A stretch of 36,972 nucleotides of DNA, taken from PVC group bacterium (GTDB lineage: Bacteria; Verrucomicrobiota; Kiritimatiellia; UBA8416). Positions 1-9,450 of the stretch are shown here, one piece after another. Made by a program: the position numbers and the translations under genes. A model generated the notes under the pieces. It was given only the letters and a program-made list of their open reading frames with translations. It was not told where the DNA came from and searched no databases. Numbering within the stretch: position 1 is the first letter of the stretch; each line of letters opens with the position of its first letter. Location: positions 1-36,972 of the forward strand of contig PXBF01000181.1 of NCBI GenBank assembly GCA_003567005.1. The letters are read 5' to 3'.

Positions 1-215
1 CGCTAGGTTTTTCTTAGTCCGTATTCTGAGACGCCGTGCCCACGATGATCGTGGGTGCGGCGGTTTCATGTGGCGACTTCACCGCTAAACGCGGGAAAGT
101 GTGTGGGTGCGTGCGTGGGTGTGTGGGTATGTGGGTGCGCTGGCCCCATCGCTTCATGTCACGCCGTAATCCCGTGCCCCCCGCGGCCTCGCATCGAGTC
201 GGGACGAAGGCGGAT

Positions 216-252
216 GCTCCCCCCAAAAAGCGGTGAGGTCTCTTCGCTCGCC
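216..252. repeat. Dispersed repeat, copy 1
   Basis: The core AAGCGGTGAGGTC followed by CT.TCGCTCG, preceded by GCTCC-C-CCCAAA, occurs here and again at 9199-9231 with only a few differences. Both copies lie in noncoding sequence. Dispersed intergenic repeats of this kind are common in PVC genomes. Confidence 0.55.
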
Positions 253-456
253 TGTAACGCAGTTGCTCCAAAAAGGATCGCACAGCAACAAACCCAAGTT
301 ACAATATGCATGATCTTGCCCGCCGTATCCCATAGGGCGAAGGCTGAGTCCCCCAACTCCCAGCATACCGCTTCAAGTTAGTAAGGCACTTGGGCGGCCA
401 AGCTGATGCGGATGTGAAACTTGTGTGGGTGAGTGCGTGGGAGAACGGAACTACCT

Positions 457-600
457 TTGTCTCGCACCTTGTCTCGCACCATGTTCAGCTAGACGAAGTG
501 CGAGACAATGTGCGAGACAAGGTGCAAGACAATGTGCGAGACAAGGTGCGAGACAAGGTGCGAGACAAGGTGCGAGACAAGGTGCGAGACAAGGTGCGTG
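457..600. repeat. 12-bp tandem repeat with inverted copies upstream
   Basis: Eight full copies of GTGCGAGACAAG (variants end in T, one has GCAAG) run head to tail from 498 to 593, with a partial ninth copy to about 600. Two copies in opposite orientation lie at 457-480, separated by an 17-bp spacer. The inverted pair can fold onto any adjacent pair of downstream copies, giving a family of alternative hairpins with stems over 20 bp. Because 12 bp is four codons, all frames stay open across it, which explains the overlapping ORFs on both strands. Copy number is likely to vary by slippage. It is not a CRISPR array because there are no spacers. Confidence 0.9.
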
Positions 601-998
601 CGTGTCTGAGAGGGAACCATTTTCCCACATACTCCCCAACTCTCATACCCAGATACTTTCCCGACTTTAGCGATGAAGTTACTGGGTAGCTCTCTGCATG
701 ATCTTGTGCCGATCAAGTGTCCTTAATGAGCAGTATTTTTATTGGCTTGTGGCGTGAATACGCAATGGATTTGGCGCGTTTATGCAATCGTGAATTTTCA
801 GTTGGTTCGGCTATAGTGGTCTCTAATCATGAGCATTTCATGCGGGAGACGGTGGCGGGTACATCAATAGCGGAGAAGCGTGTCACCGGGCAGTTCAACA
901 TGGTTATATTGTTTGGCCGAAATAAACAGTAGGTTTGTTTCGTGCGCTCGTGGTAAGATTGTTATTAGTCGGTGGATCAGGAGTGAAGGAACCCCCTT

Positions 999-3900
999 AT
1001 GAGTATGCACGCCATGAATCTCTCAACCAAAGCACTAGCGAACCCCATGAAAAATAACTGCTACACGAAAAGTGTCCTGGCCGCCGTCACTGTTGCAGGC
1101 CTGATCTTCAGCTCAACCGCCGCGCACGCGGACACTACCCACACGACGGAGAATGAAGAGGCTACGATTGTCTGGGTGACCAGAGACCGCGACGCTGTCC
1201 CGGCGGATTGGCTGCCGATACTGACCAATGCCGGGTATAACGTCACGCACTTTACTGGCGGCCTGACGCCGACAGAATCTGAAGTTGACGAGCTGAATGC
1301 GGCAGATCTGGTCATCTTCGACAATAGCCACGGGTCCGTTGACGCAGGTGATCGCGATACGTGGAACGCCCTTTCCGTTCCACTCCTGACCATGGCGAAC
1401 TATCCCCTGAACAACTGGCATTTGACCTCGGGGAGTCCGCCCAACAAATTTGATCAGCGGCCACCGGTGTTCTTCCCCGACGATCTGACGTGGACGGGTG
1501 TCACGCTGCCACTGGAGGAAGACATCTTCACGAGCGTCCGGGGTGCAAGTGCCAATATTCAGCATGACGGCGTGATCCTTGCCGGCGAGGAAGACCGCAG
1601 TGCCATGTATATTGCGCGCTGGGGTGCGATTACCGACGGCGGCGGCGCGCGGTTGTATTTTTCAGGAACTCGAACCGGCGGCGACAATGACAGCATGCAC
1701 CTGACCGCATTGGGGCAAACGGTCTGGCTCAATGCCATTGACAGTTTGATCAACCCGCCCGCCGCTCCTGTGCTGCTGGTGACGGAGCCCGAACACAACG
1801 CCGAGGATGTCATCGTTCTCCCCGACCTTCGCCTCACCTTCGATAGGCAGGTGCAAGCAGGCACCGGCAACATCTCGCTGTATACATCCGACGACACGCT
1901 GGTGGAGTCCTTCGACGTGGAGACATCGGAGCGTGTCACTTTTGGTCTCGTCACCGTAACCATCACCCCGACCGCTCCTCTGCCGTTCGATACAACCTAT
2001 TATGTGTTGATCGATGCGACGGCCATCGAGTCGGTCGGCGATGGCAGTCCTTTTGCCGGTATTTCCGACCCGATGGCCTGGCGCTTTACCACCAACACGA
2101 CAGAGAATGACCAATATACGATTGTCTGGGTGACCAGGGACCGCGACGTTGTTCCGACGGATTGGTGGTCGATCCTGATCATTGCCGGGTACAACGTCAC
2201 GGCTTTTACTGGCGGCCTGACGCCGACGGCGTCAGAAGTTGACGAGCTGAATGCGGCAGATCTTGTCATCTTCGACAACACTCACGGGTCCGTTAACGCT
2301 GGTGATGCCGCGACGTGGAACGCCCTTTCGGTGCCACTCCTGACGATGGCGAACTATCCCCTGAACAACTGGGGGTTGACCTCGGGGAATCCGCAAAACA
2401 AATTTGATCAGCGGCCACCGGTGTTCTTCCCCGCGGATCCGATATGGACGGGTGTCACGCTGCCACTGGAGCAAAACATCTTCACGAGCGTTCGGGGAGC
2501 CAATGGAAATATTCAGCATGGCGGCCTCATTCTTGCCGGCGAGGAAGACCGCAGCGCCATGTATATTGCGCGTTGGGCGCCCGGTGCGATTACCGCTGGC
2601 GGCGGTGCGCGGTTGTATTTTGCAGGAGTTCGAACCGGCGGCGACGATGACAGCATGCATCTGACCGCGCTGGGGCAAACGGTCTGGCTCAATGCCGTTG
2701 ACAGTTTGATCAACCCGCCCGCTGCTCCTTTGCTGATGATGACCGCGCCCAAAAACAACGCCGAGGATGTCATCGTTTTCAATGACCTCAGCCTCACCTT
2801 CGACAGGCTGGTGCAAGCAGGCACCGGCAACATCGCGCTGTACACATCCGACGACACGCTGGTGGAGTCCTTCGACGTGGAGACCTCGGGTCGGCTCAGT
2901 TTTGATCTCGGCACCGTGACCATCGATCCGACCGCGGCCTTGGAGGTCGGGACAACGTTTTATGTGTTGATCGATGCGACGGCCATCGAATCGGTCGACG
3001 ATGGGACACCGTTTGTTGGCATTTCCGACCCGACGGCCTGGCGCTTCACCACCGATGGCACGCCACCGGAGGACATCACGCTTTGGCCCTGGAATGGTGC
3101 CATCAACATACAGCCGGACATTGACCTTGAAATCGACTTCGATGAAAACGTCATGGCGGGCAGCGGCAACATCACCGTGCATTGCATGTCGGACGATTCG
3201 GTCGTGGAGACCATCGACGTTGCCACGGCCGCCATCAGCGGGTCCCATGTGACCCTCACGTTGAGCGAGCCTCTTGCCAACAGCACCGCCTACTACGTGA
3301 ATGCTCCGGTCGGCGTCTTCACGGATCTCTCCGGCAATGCCTGGGCCGGAAAGAGTGGCAGTGACGCTTGGACCTTCAGCACTACCTTTGCGCCGGTTGT
3401 CACCTACACGTCCGATGGCACCAGGTACGTGGCGCACATCTTCACGGAAGACGACGTGTTTTATCCCCCGGCAGAGCTGGATGTCGAGGTGCTGGTCGTC
3501 GGTGGTGGCGGTGGTGGTGGCAGCAGCCAGGGCCTTAGCTCGGCGGGTGCCGGCGCCGGCGGCGCCGGCGGTCTGGTCTTCACCAATTTGAGCGTATCCG
3601 GTCCGGTATCCGTGATCGTTGGCCGTGGGGGCGCGGGTGGTGGTGAAGCGGGCGTCGATCAGTCGGCCCGGGGCGGAGATGGCGCCAGCTCGTATTTCGG
3701 CACGATTAGAGCGCTCGGCGGTGGCGGCGGGCCGGGGGCCGATGCTGGTGGCAACCATGGTGGTTCCGGCAGTGGGAGACGCAACAACGCACCGGGTCAA
3801 GCGTACCAGCCGTTGTCCACATCCGGTGGGTTCGGTCATGCGGGCGGTGGGGGCGCCACCGGTGGCGGTGGCAGTGGTGGTGGCGGCGCCGGTGGGCCCG

Positions 3901-6900
3901 GGGTCGACCTTGCTGGTGATGCCGGTTCCGACGGTGGCGCGGGGATGCAGTTTGACATCGCCGGCACGCCCTCCTGGTTTGCAGCCGGTGGCGGCGGCGG
4001 CGGCCGTGCCGATGCCGCCATGGGGCTCGGCGGTTCCGGCATTGGCGGCAATGGCGCCAACAACGACACCGCATCAACACCCGGCGGCGCCCACACAGGA
4101 TCCGGCGGCGGCGGTGGCAACAACTCCCAGCCTGGATCCGACGGCGGTTCCGGCATTGTGATCGTGCGCTATGTTGAAGAGGGGTTTTACGGTCTCCGCG
4201 CAACGGACATTCTCGATGTCGCCGCGGACTTGCACGCAACCCTCAACGCCGCGGACAGGACCGTGGAGGTCACGCTGTACTGGAGCACGGCCAACAATGC
4301 GAATGCTGCCGCGTGGGAAGCCGATGCCACAAAGGAGAGCGTCGTGGTTGGCCTCTTTACGGATGCCGTGCGCGAGCCGTTGACCGCAGCGGCCGCCGGC
4401 CTTTCTGCCGATACCCCATACTACTACACGTTCCATGCCGTGGATGCTGTTACGAATGACGAGATCTGGTCGCCAACCGCCCGTTTTGAAACGGTGTCGA
4501 CGGTCCTCACGCCCGTTCTGGCCAATCCCGGCGTAACGAATGTGGGGCCGTTCACGGCAAGGCTGCAGGGCCAGATGACGGTGGGCGGCACCGCCGAGGC
4601 GTACGTGGTCTGGGGTGCGAGCGCGCCCGATCCTGCCGACGGCATCGATGCATGGGACCATGTCGTGAGCATCGGCACCATTCTGCCGGGCGACGTCTTT
4701 ACGACGACCCTCACAGGCCTCGCTGCCGGGCAGACACACCATGTCCGCGTGTACGCCACGAATCCCGCGGGCGCCGGCTGGTCGGACACGGCGCGTTTCA
4801 CGACACCGGTCTCGAAAGTCACCTGGAACGGCTCCGATGACTTCGCCGACATGCTCGCGCTGTTGGAAGATCACATTACGTGGAGTGTGCCTGCCATCGA
4901 CTTATACCAAGAGTTCGCTGTTCTCGAGGCGGCCGAAGCCTTGCGCGTGGCGACGCTTGAATCGCCCAATGACTATCGGGAGACATTGGCCGATGTCGGC
5001 CAAAGGCTTGATGCATTGCAGCTCAGGGACCTGCTCGCCTCCAGTCAGCTCGACCACAACCTGGCCGCATACAAGATCCTATCCGATGCGACGCCTGCCG
5101 CTCTCAATCAGTTTGCCGAGCAGAGCCCCGGGCACGCAGATCTCCTGATGCAGCTCTTTTCCGACACGGATCTGATGGTTCAGATGGTCTCCCCGTATGG
5201 CGCCAGAGGGGGGCAGTATGGCGTGGCCATGGAGATTTACGACGCCATCCAGCAGGCCAGCCCCAGGGCGAGTGAAGGCGTTTTCCAGCGAATGGCCGTC
5301 GCCGTGAGCCTCGTCTTTGCGGATCCGGGGGCGCCTGATTTTGTGGACCCCGTACAACGCTACCTCAGCTATGAGCAATGGTTCCTCAACGGGGAGTTGG
5401 ATCCTGCGTTCGAGGAACTCAGCACCTGGGATCTCACCTATGCGATCAACATGGATGTTCCGGATGAGATCCTCGCCTGGGGGCGCGAGATGCTGCGCAC
5501 CTACCGGCCCGATCTCATCGAGCGCGATCTTGAAGACGGGCGCTATGTCGTTTCGGTGAATACGGAGATCTTTTACGGCAGCACCCAGCTTGATCGCGAC
5601 CGCGATGACCTGAATCGCTACCAGAACATCCTCGCCAATGGCGGGCAATGCGGCCGGCGCGCCGCTTTCGGACGCTTTATTATGCGGTCGTTCGGCATTC
5701 CCGCCATCCGGCGCCCCGAGCCGGGCCATGCCAGCATGGCGTACTGGACGTCGAATGGCTGGCAGACCCGTCTGGGCGGCAGTTGGGGGGGCAGAGCGTG
5801 GATGACCATCTACGGCGAGCGCACTCACAACCGTAATTTCCTGGCCATGACCGACGCCCGCAAGAGCGCGGAAGGCTTCCCACAGGTCGAACGCGCGCAA
5901 TGGATCGGCGCTCTGATGGGGGAAGCCTGGAACATCGGCCTTTACGGAAGGGGTGGAGCAGGTAGCAGCCCGACAATGTGCGAGACGATGGGCCCTTGGC
6001 ATGCGCTTTCCCTCATCCGGCAATACGAAGTCATCGAGGATCTGAAGGATCAGGCGGAAGCAGCGGGGGAGGTTTTTAATTGGGCGAGCCAATTACGCGG
6101 TTACATCGATTATCCGCACTACGAGGTGCCCGAAGCCGATCGAGAAGTGGTCGTGGATCCTGACGGCGTGATCACGATCCCTGCCGCTGCGGCCCAGCTC
6201 CCGGAAGACAATGTGGCATGGGGCGGTGAAGTGCGTGAGCACGTTGCGCTGCGGTTGATGGAAAGCAACCTGGGCGGTGCGCAGCTCCACTACGGCCGTT
6301 ACAGCGGGGGCAAGCAGTTCTCCTACACCATCGAGGTTCCGGTAAGCCGCAGCTACGCCCTCCATGCCCGCGCCGCCACCGTCGGATCGCATGCGGAGGA
6401 TCCGTCATGGCCCTCGGCGCTGGCGGTTACGGTCAATGATGCACCGGATGTCGAGATGCCCCTGCCCTACACGATGGGCCTGTGGGGTAAAAGCGAACCG
6501 ATCGAGATTGAACTCAGCGAAGGTACGAACACCCTCGTTTTCAGGCGTACGGAGGGCAAGGGTATCACCATCAGGGACTTCACCCTGATGCCGGTGACCG
6601 GGGAAGGGGATGTGGTCGTGACGATCGACTGCTCGCAGTCCGGCAGCATTGTGTACGGCACACCGACCACCTTCACGGCCGCGGTCTCGGTGAGCGGCGG
6701 CGACGGCCCCGCCACCGGCATGGTGAGCTTCCTTGACGGCGCGACCGTGCTGGGTGGCGCGGAACTCGTCGATGGGACGGCGACGTTCGAAACCAGCAAG
6801 CTCCCGGTGGGCAGCCTCTCGGTGGTCGCCTTCTATGGTGGCGACGAGACCTTCGCCAGCAGCTCCTCCGATCCGGTGGTTCTGACGGTGACCGCCAAGC

Positions 6901-9086
6901 CGGTGTCGCTATCCGGCGTCGAGGCGGTCGACAAGATCTACGACGGCACGACGGCGGCCACGCTGGAGGGCGGGACGCTCTCCGGCGTGCTGGAGGGGGA
7001 TGCCGTGAGCGTTAGCCTGAGCGGCAGCTTCGACACCGCGGATGTTGGTGTCGGCAAGTCCGTTACCTCCAGCACGACGCTCGCCGGCGCGCAGGCGGGC
7101 AATTATACGCTGACCCAGCCCGAGGGGCTGAGCGCCACCATCTTGTCCGCGCCCCTGACGGTGGCGGCGACGGACCACCAGAAGGACTACGGCGTCGCGC
7201 TTGAACTTGGCCCCGGCAGCACGGCGTTTTCCGCCGAGGGGCTGATCGAGGGCGAGACGATCGGGTCGGTGACGCTGCATTCGGCCGGTGCCGCCGCGGA
7301 GGCCGTGCCCGGCGACTACCCGATTACGCCGAGCGCCGCCACCGGCGGGACGTTCGACCCGGAAAACTACGACATCCAGTACGAGGACGGCACGCTCGAG
7401 GTGGTGGATGCCGATCCGCCCACGCCCGATCCGATGTACTTCGCGGTTGCACCGCATGTGCTTGACTATCAGTCGATCACGATGACGGCCACAACCGCCA
7501 CCGATGCGTTCAGTGAGCCGGTCAGCTACCTTTTCGAGAACGTCACCGCGGAGACCAGCTCCGGATGGATTTCCGCGACTGTCTGGACGGACACGGGGCT
7601 GGCCTCGGGCGTGCCCTACAGCTTCCGGGTCAAGGCCCGCGACGCGGTGGGCAACGAGACGGGCTGGTCTCCTGAGTCCTCCGCCACCATTCCATCGGTG
7701 GTGAACTTTGCGCCGGTGTCGGGCGCGGGACCGGAGAGCACTTCGCCGGTGAGCGTTACCGTGACGCTGTCGGCCGAACACACGGATACGGTCACCGTCG
7801 AACACCGCTTGGCTACACCCGGCGGGACAGCCACGCCCGGCGTAGACTTCGTCTACAGCCCAGGATCGCTGGTGTTCGAGCCGGGTCAGACCAGCCGGCA
7901 GTTCACGTTCGAGGTAATCGACGACGACGAGGCCAAGGCGGACCTGACGGTCGTCTTCGAGCTGGGCGAAATCACCAACGGTCTGGCGGGTGCGGACACG
8001 ACCTTCACCTACACGATCGAGGCCGATGAGGACGATTGGTTCACGGTACCGTTTCGCGACGACTTCGAGGACCGTGAACGGGGGAATCTGCATGGCCAGT
8101 TCGGCTGGGTTGCCGAGGGAACGCAAGTGCAGTCGGACGTGACGTACGGCGAGAGCGGCCTGGCCGCCTCCATCACCGAGGACGAAGGCTTCATGCGTCG
8201 CACCTTTAACGATGGAAGCATGCAGGTTTGGACCGATTTACGGATTCGGCCGCAGCCTATGGCCGAGGTCGATGATGCGCCGCAGCTTTCCGCTGGCGAC
8301 ACCGTCGGCATCTTCGTTAGCACCGATCTGGAGGTGATGGTGTACGACGGTGCCGCGATCAAGGCGAGCGGTTTGACGGTGCCGGAAGATGACTGGGTGC
8401 GCATCACCATCTTCAGCGACTACGACACCGGCACCTGGCGGCTTTTCGTCGACGGCGTGCATGCCGGTCCGTTCGACTTCCACACAACCGGGACGGCTGC
8501 GTACAGTGCGTTCGGGGTCGAGGGCAAGGGAGCCTTCGTGGATGACGTCGCCATCACGCTGGATGCGCCTGACGCGCATTTCACGCTCCATGCGCTGACG
8601 GTCAACAGCGGCAGCGGCAGCGGTCTATACATGGCCGGCACCGAGGTCGCGATCGTAGCCGACGCAGCTACAGAAGGCCAGGTGTTCGACGCCTGGACGG
8701 GTGACACGGCGGGGATCGAAGACGTGAACAGCGTCTCGACGACCCTGACGATGCCGGCTGCCGCGGTCGAGGTGACGGCGACGTACCGCGACGAATCGCC
8801 ACCGATCGACGACCTGTACGAATATGCGCTCGACAACCGGGAGCCCGCAGCCGGTGTCGAAGACGGTCTGCTGGTCTACAGCTATCGAATGCGCAACAAC
8901 GATGCGCGGATCGTGTACCTGCTGCAATCGCGCGACAGTCTGGTGTTGGGCGAATGGCAGGATTCGGGCCTCGTGCCGAACGAAATAATTAACACGGGCA
9001 CGGTCTTCGATGAGGTCATCTACCGCATTCCGATGGAAGAGGCAGTCCGCTTTTTCCGCCTGCGAATCTACCTCGACGACAACTGA
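999..9086 (+). CDS. Giant secreted multidomain protein with transglutaminase-like core
   Basis: A 2,695-residue exported protein; start ATG follows AAGGAA at a good distance. Residues 1-44 form a signal peptide (hydrophobic 25-40, cleavage after AHA). Order of modules: two near-identical units (about 56-373 and 374-691), each an N-terminal domain beginning TIVWVTRDRD plus an SbsA-type Ig-like domain (Big_5); a third Big_5 (688-795); a glycine-rich segment (828-1057); Fn3-like domains (1063-1271); a helical stretch and a transglutaminase-like domain with GGQCGRRA (C1551) and GHASMAYW (H1577); a beta-rich carbohydrate-binding-like domain (1726-1866); Ig-like (1869-1965), YDG (1967-2048), MBG-like (2050-2138), Fn3-like, Calx-beta-like (2235-2343), concanavalin-like (2348-2525) and InlB-type repeat (2533-2597) modules; and a C-terminal domain ending in FFRLRI. 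No third catalytic Asp is obvious, so activity is uncertain. Likely a surface adhesin or matrix protein. Codon use is more G+C-rich than flanking genes. Confidence 0.9.
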   Translation: MSMHAMNLSTKALANPMKNNCYTKSVLAAVTVAGLIFSSTAAHADTTHTTENEEATIVWVTRDRDAVPADWLPILTNAGYNVTHFTGGLTPTESEVDELNAADLVIFDNSHGSVDAGDRDTWNALSVPLLTMANYPLNNWHLTSGSPPNKFDQRPPVFFPDDLTWTGVTLPLEEDIFTSVRGASANIQHDGVILAGEEDRSAMYIARWGAITDGGGARLYFSGTRTGGDNDSMHLTALGQTVWLNAIDSLINPPAAPVLLVTEPEHNAEDVIVLPDLRLTFDRQVQAGTGNISLYTSDDTLVESFDVETSERVTFGLVTVTITPTAPLPFDTTYYVLIDATAIESVGDGSPFAGISDPMAWRFTTNTTENDQYTIVWVTRDRDVVPTDWWSILIIAGYNVTAFTGGLTPTASEVDELNAADLVIFDNTHGSVNAGDAATWNALSVPLLTMANYPLNNWGLTSGNPQNKFDQRPPVFFPADPIWTGVTLPLEQNIFTSVRGANGNIQHGGLILAGEEDRSAMYIARWAPGAITAGGGARLYFAGVRTGGDDDSMHLTALGQTVWLNAVDSLINPPAAPLLMMTAPKNNAEDVIVFNDLSLTFDRLVQAGTGNIALYTSDDTLVESFDVETSGRLSFDLGTVTIDPTAALEVGTTFYVLIDATAIESVDDGTPFVGISDPTAWRFTTDGTPPEDITLWPWNGAINIQPDIDLEIDFDENVMAGSGNITVHCMSDDSVVETIDVATAAISGSHVTLTLSEPLANSTAYYVNAPVGVFTDLSGNAWAGKSGSDAWTFSTTFAPVVTYTSDGTRYVAHIFTEDDVFYPPAELDVEVLVVGGGGGGGSSQGLSSAGAGAGGAGGLVFTNLSVSGPVSVIVGRGGAGGGEAGVDQSARGGDGASSYFGTIRALGGGGGPGADAGGNHGGSGSGRRNNAPGQAYQPLSTSGGFGHAGGGGATGGGGSGGGGAGGPGVDLAGDAGSDGGAGMQFDIAGTPSWFAAGGGGGGRADAAMGLGGSGIGGNGANNDTASTPGGAHTGSGGGGGNNSQPGSDGGSGIVIVRYVEEGFYGLRATDILDVAADLHATLNAADRTVEVTLYWSTANNANAAAWEADATKESVVVGLFTDAVREPLTAAAAGLSADTPYYYTFHAVDAVTNDEIWSPTARFETVSTVLTPVLANPGVTNVGPFTARLQGQMTVGGTAEAYVVWGASAPDPADGIDAWDHVVSIGTILPGDVFTTTLTGLAAGQTHHVRVYATNPAGAGWSDTARFTTPVSKVTWNGSDDFADMLALLEDHITWSVPAIDLYQEFAVLEAAEALRVATLESPNDYRETLADVGQRLDALQLRDLLASSQLDHNLAAYKILSDATPAALNQFAEQSPGHADLLMQLFSDTDLMVQMVSPYGARGGQYGVAMEIYDAIQQASPRASEGVFQRMAVAVSLVFADPGAPDFVDPVQRYLSYEQWFLNGELDPAFEELSTWDLTYAINMDVPDEILAWGREMLRTYRPDLIERDLEDGRYVVSVNTEIFYGSTQLDRDRDDLNRYQNILANGGQCGRRAAFGRFIMRSFGIPAIRRPEPGHASMAYWTSNGWQTRLGGSWGGRAWMTIYGERTHNRNFLAMTDARKSAEGFPQVERAQWIGALMGEAWNIGLYGRGGAGSSPTMCETMGPWHALSLIRQYEVIEDLKDQAEAAGEVFNWASQLRGYIDYPHYEVPEADREVVVDPDGVITIPAAAAQLPEDNVAWGGEVREHVALRLMESNLGGAQLHYGRYSGGKQFSYTIEVPVSRSYALHARAATVGSHAEDPSWPSALAVTVNDAPDVEMPLPYTMGLWGKSEPIEIELSEGTNTLVFRRTEGKGITIRDFTLMPVTGEGDVVVTIDCSQSGSIVYGTPTTFTAAVSVSGGDGPATGMVSFLDGATVLGGAELVDGTATFETSKLPVGSLSVVAFYGGDETFASSSSDPVVLTVTAKPVSLSGVEAVDKIYDGTTAATLEGGTLSGVLEGDAVSVSLSGSFDTADVGVGKSVTSSTTLAGAQAGNYTLTQPEGLSATILSAPLTVAATDHQKDYGVALELGPGSTAFSAEGLIEGETIGSVTLHSAGAAAEAVPGDYPITPSAATGGTFDPENYDIQYEDGTLEVVDADPPTPDPMYFAVAPHVLDYQSITMTATTATDAFSEPVSYLFENVTAETSSGWISATVWTDTGLASGVPYSFRVKARDAVGNETGWSPESSATIPSVVNFAPVSGAGPESTSPVSVTVTLSAEHTDTVTVEHRLATPGGTATPGVDFVYSPGSLVFEPGQTSRQFTFEVIDDDEAKADLTVVFELGEITNGLAGADTTFTYTIEADEDDWFTVPFRDDFEDRERGNLHGQFGWVAEGTQVQSDVTYGESGLAASITEDEGFMRRTFNDGSMQVWTDLRIRPQPMAEVDDAPQLSAGDTVGIFVSTDLEVMVYDGAAIKASGLTVPEDDWVRITIFSDYDTGTWRLFVDGVHAGPFDFHTTGTAAYSAFGVEGKGAFVDDVAITLDAPDAHFTLHALTVNSGSGSGLYMAGTEVAIVADAATEGQVFDAWTGDTAGIEDVNSVSTTLTMPAAAVEVTATYRDESPPIDDLYEYALDNREPAAGVEDGLLVYSYRMRNNDARIVYLLQSRDSLVLGEWQDSGLVPNEIINTGTVFDEVIYRIPMEEAVRFFRLRIYLDDN
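1140..3058 (+). repeat. 954-bp tandem duplication inside the giant gene
   Basis: The segment starting near 1164 reappears with high nucleotide identity from 2118, a period of 954 bp (318 codons). Whole blocks are unchanged, for example the stretches around 1381-1480 and 2335-2430. Each unit carries one N-terminal domain and one Ig-like domain. The high DNA identity, including silent positions, points to a recent duplication or ongoing gene conversion. Confidence 0.9.
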
Positions 9087-9450
9087 TGCTGGTATATAGG
9101 ATTCGACCGATAGTAATGTACCGTTTAATAGGATAATGTTGGAAAGTGATGAGGAGAGCGGGCGACCAACGCGTCCCCGCAGGCTTCGCAGCGCTCCGCC
9201 CAAAGCGGTGAGGTCGCTATCGCTCGATTCCCGACTCTGCAAGAGGGCGGGACCGCTTTGGAATTGCCCGGAGCGCAAGGGCGGGCTACGATTTTTCATG
9301 ACAGAAAAGCCGCATACACCCGCCACTATCTGGCCATATGCTACGGCTGCTCCTGCTGCCGCGTGAATGCCATCATGGGATAATTATGCTGGTATACGCT
9401 GGTTGATAGGGTAGCATGCGTTTTTTGGGAATAACGGGAGGGATAATCGC
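9087..9450. other. Repeat-bearing spacer before the glycan operon
   Basis: No gene is supported here. ATGCTGGTATA occurs at 9086-9396 twice, at 9086-9096 and 9386-9396, exactly 300 bp apart, each followed by loosely similar A/T-rich sequence. Between them lies G+C-rich sequence holding the second copy of the dispersed repeat (9199-9231). The operon promoter should be in the last 60 bp; TTGATA at 9403 is the only -35-like box seen, and no correctly spaced -10 goes with it. Confidence 0.5.
9199..9231. repeat. Dispersed repeat, copy 2
   Basis: Matches the repeat at 216-252: GCTCC-CCC-AAA, then GCGGTGAGGTC and CT.TCGCTCG. It lies in the spacer between the giant gene and the glycan operon. Confidence 0.55.

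Larger units (their letters stand above)
1..998. other. Spacer upstream of the giant secreted protein
   Basis: No reading frame here has both a ribosome-binding site and a recognisable protein. The stretch holds G/T-rich low-complexity sequence (about 100-140), a copy of a dispersed repeat (216-252) and a 12-bp tandem repeat with inverted copies (457-600). The part closest to the next gene (about 700-985) is ordinary sequence and must hold its promoter, but I see no convincing -35/-10 pair. Confidence 0.6.

Noticed and set aside
498..600. Possible CRISPR array
   Set aside because: Units are 12 bp and directly adjacent, without spacers, and no cas genes are nearby.
390..689. ORF encoding a VRDK repeat protein
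   Set aside because: The frame is kept open by the 12-bp repeat on both strands, and it has no ribosome-binding site.
717..932. 71-codon ORF before the giant gene
   Set aside because: No ribosome-binding site and no recognisable motif; likely chance.
2232..3839. 535-codon ORF on the minus strand
   Set aside because: Antisense to the giant gene; long only because the region is G+C-rich, and its duplicated content mirrors the sense-strand repeat.
6909..8126. 405-codon ORF on the minus strand
   Set aside because: Also an antisense shadow of the giant gene, rich in Arg and Gly as expected for such shadows.
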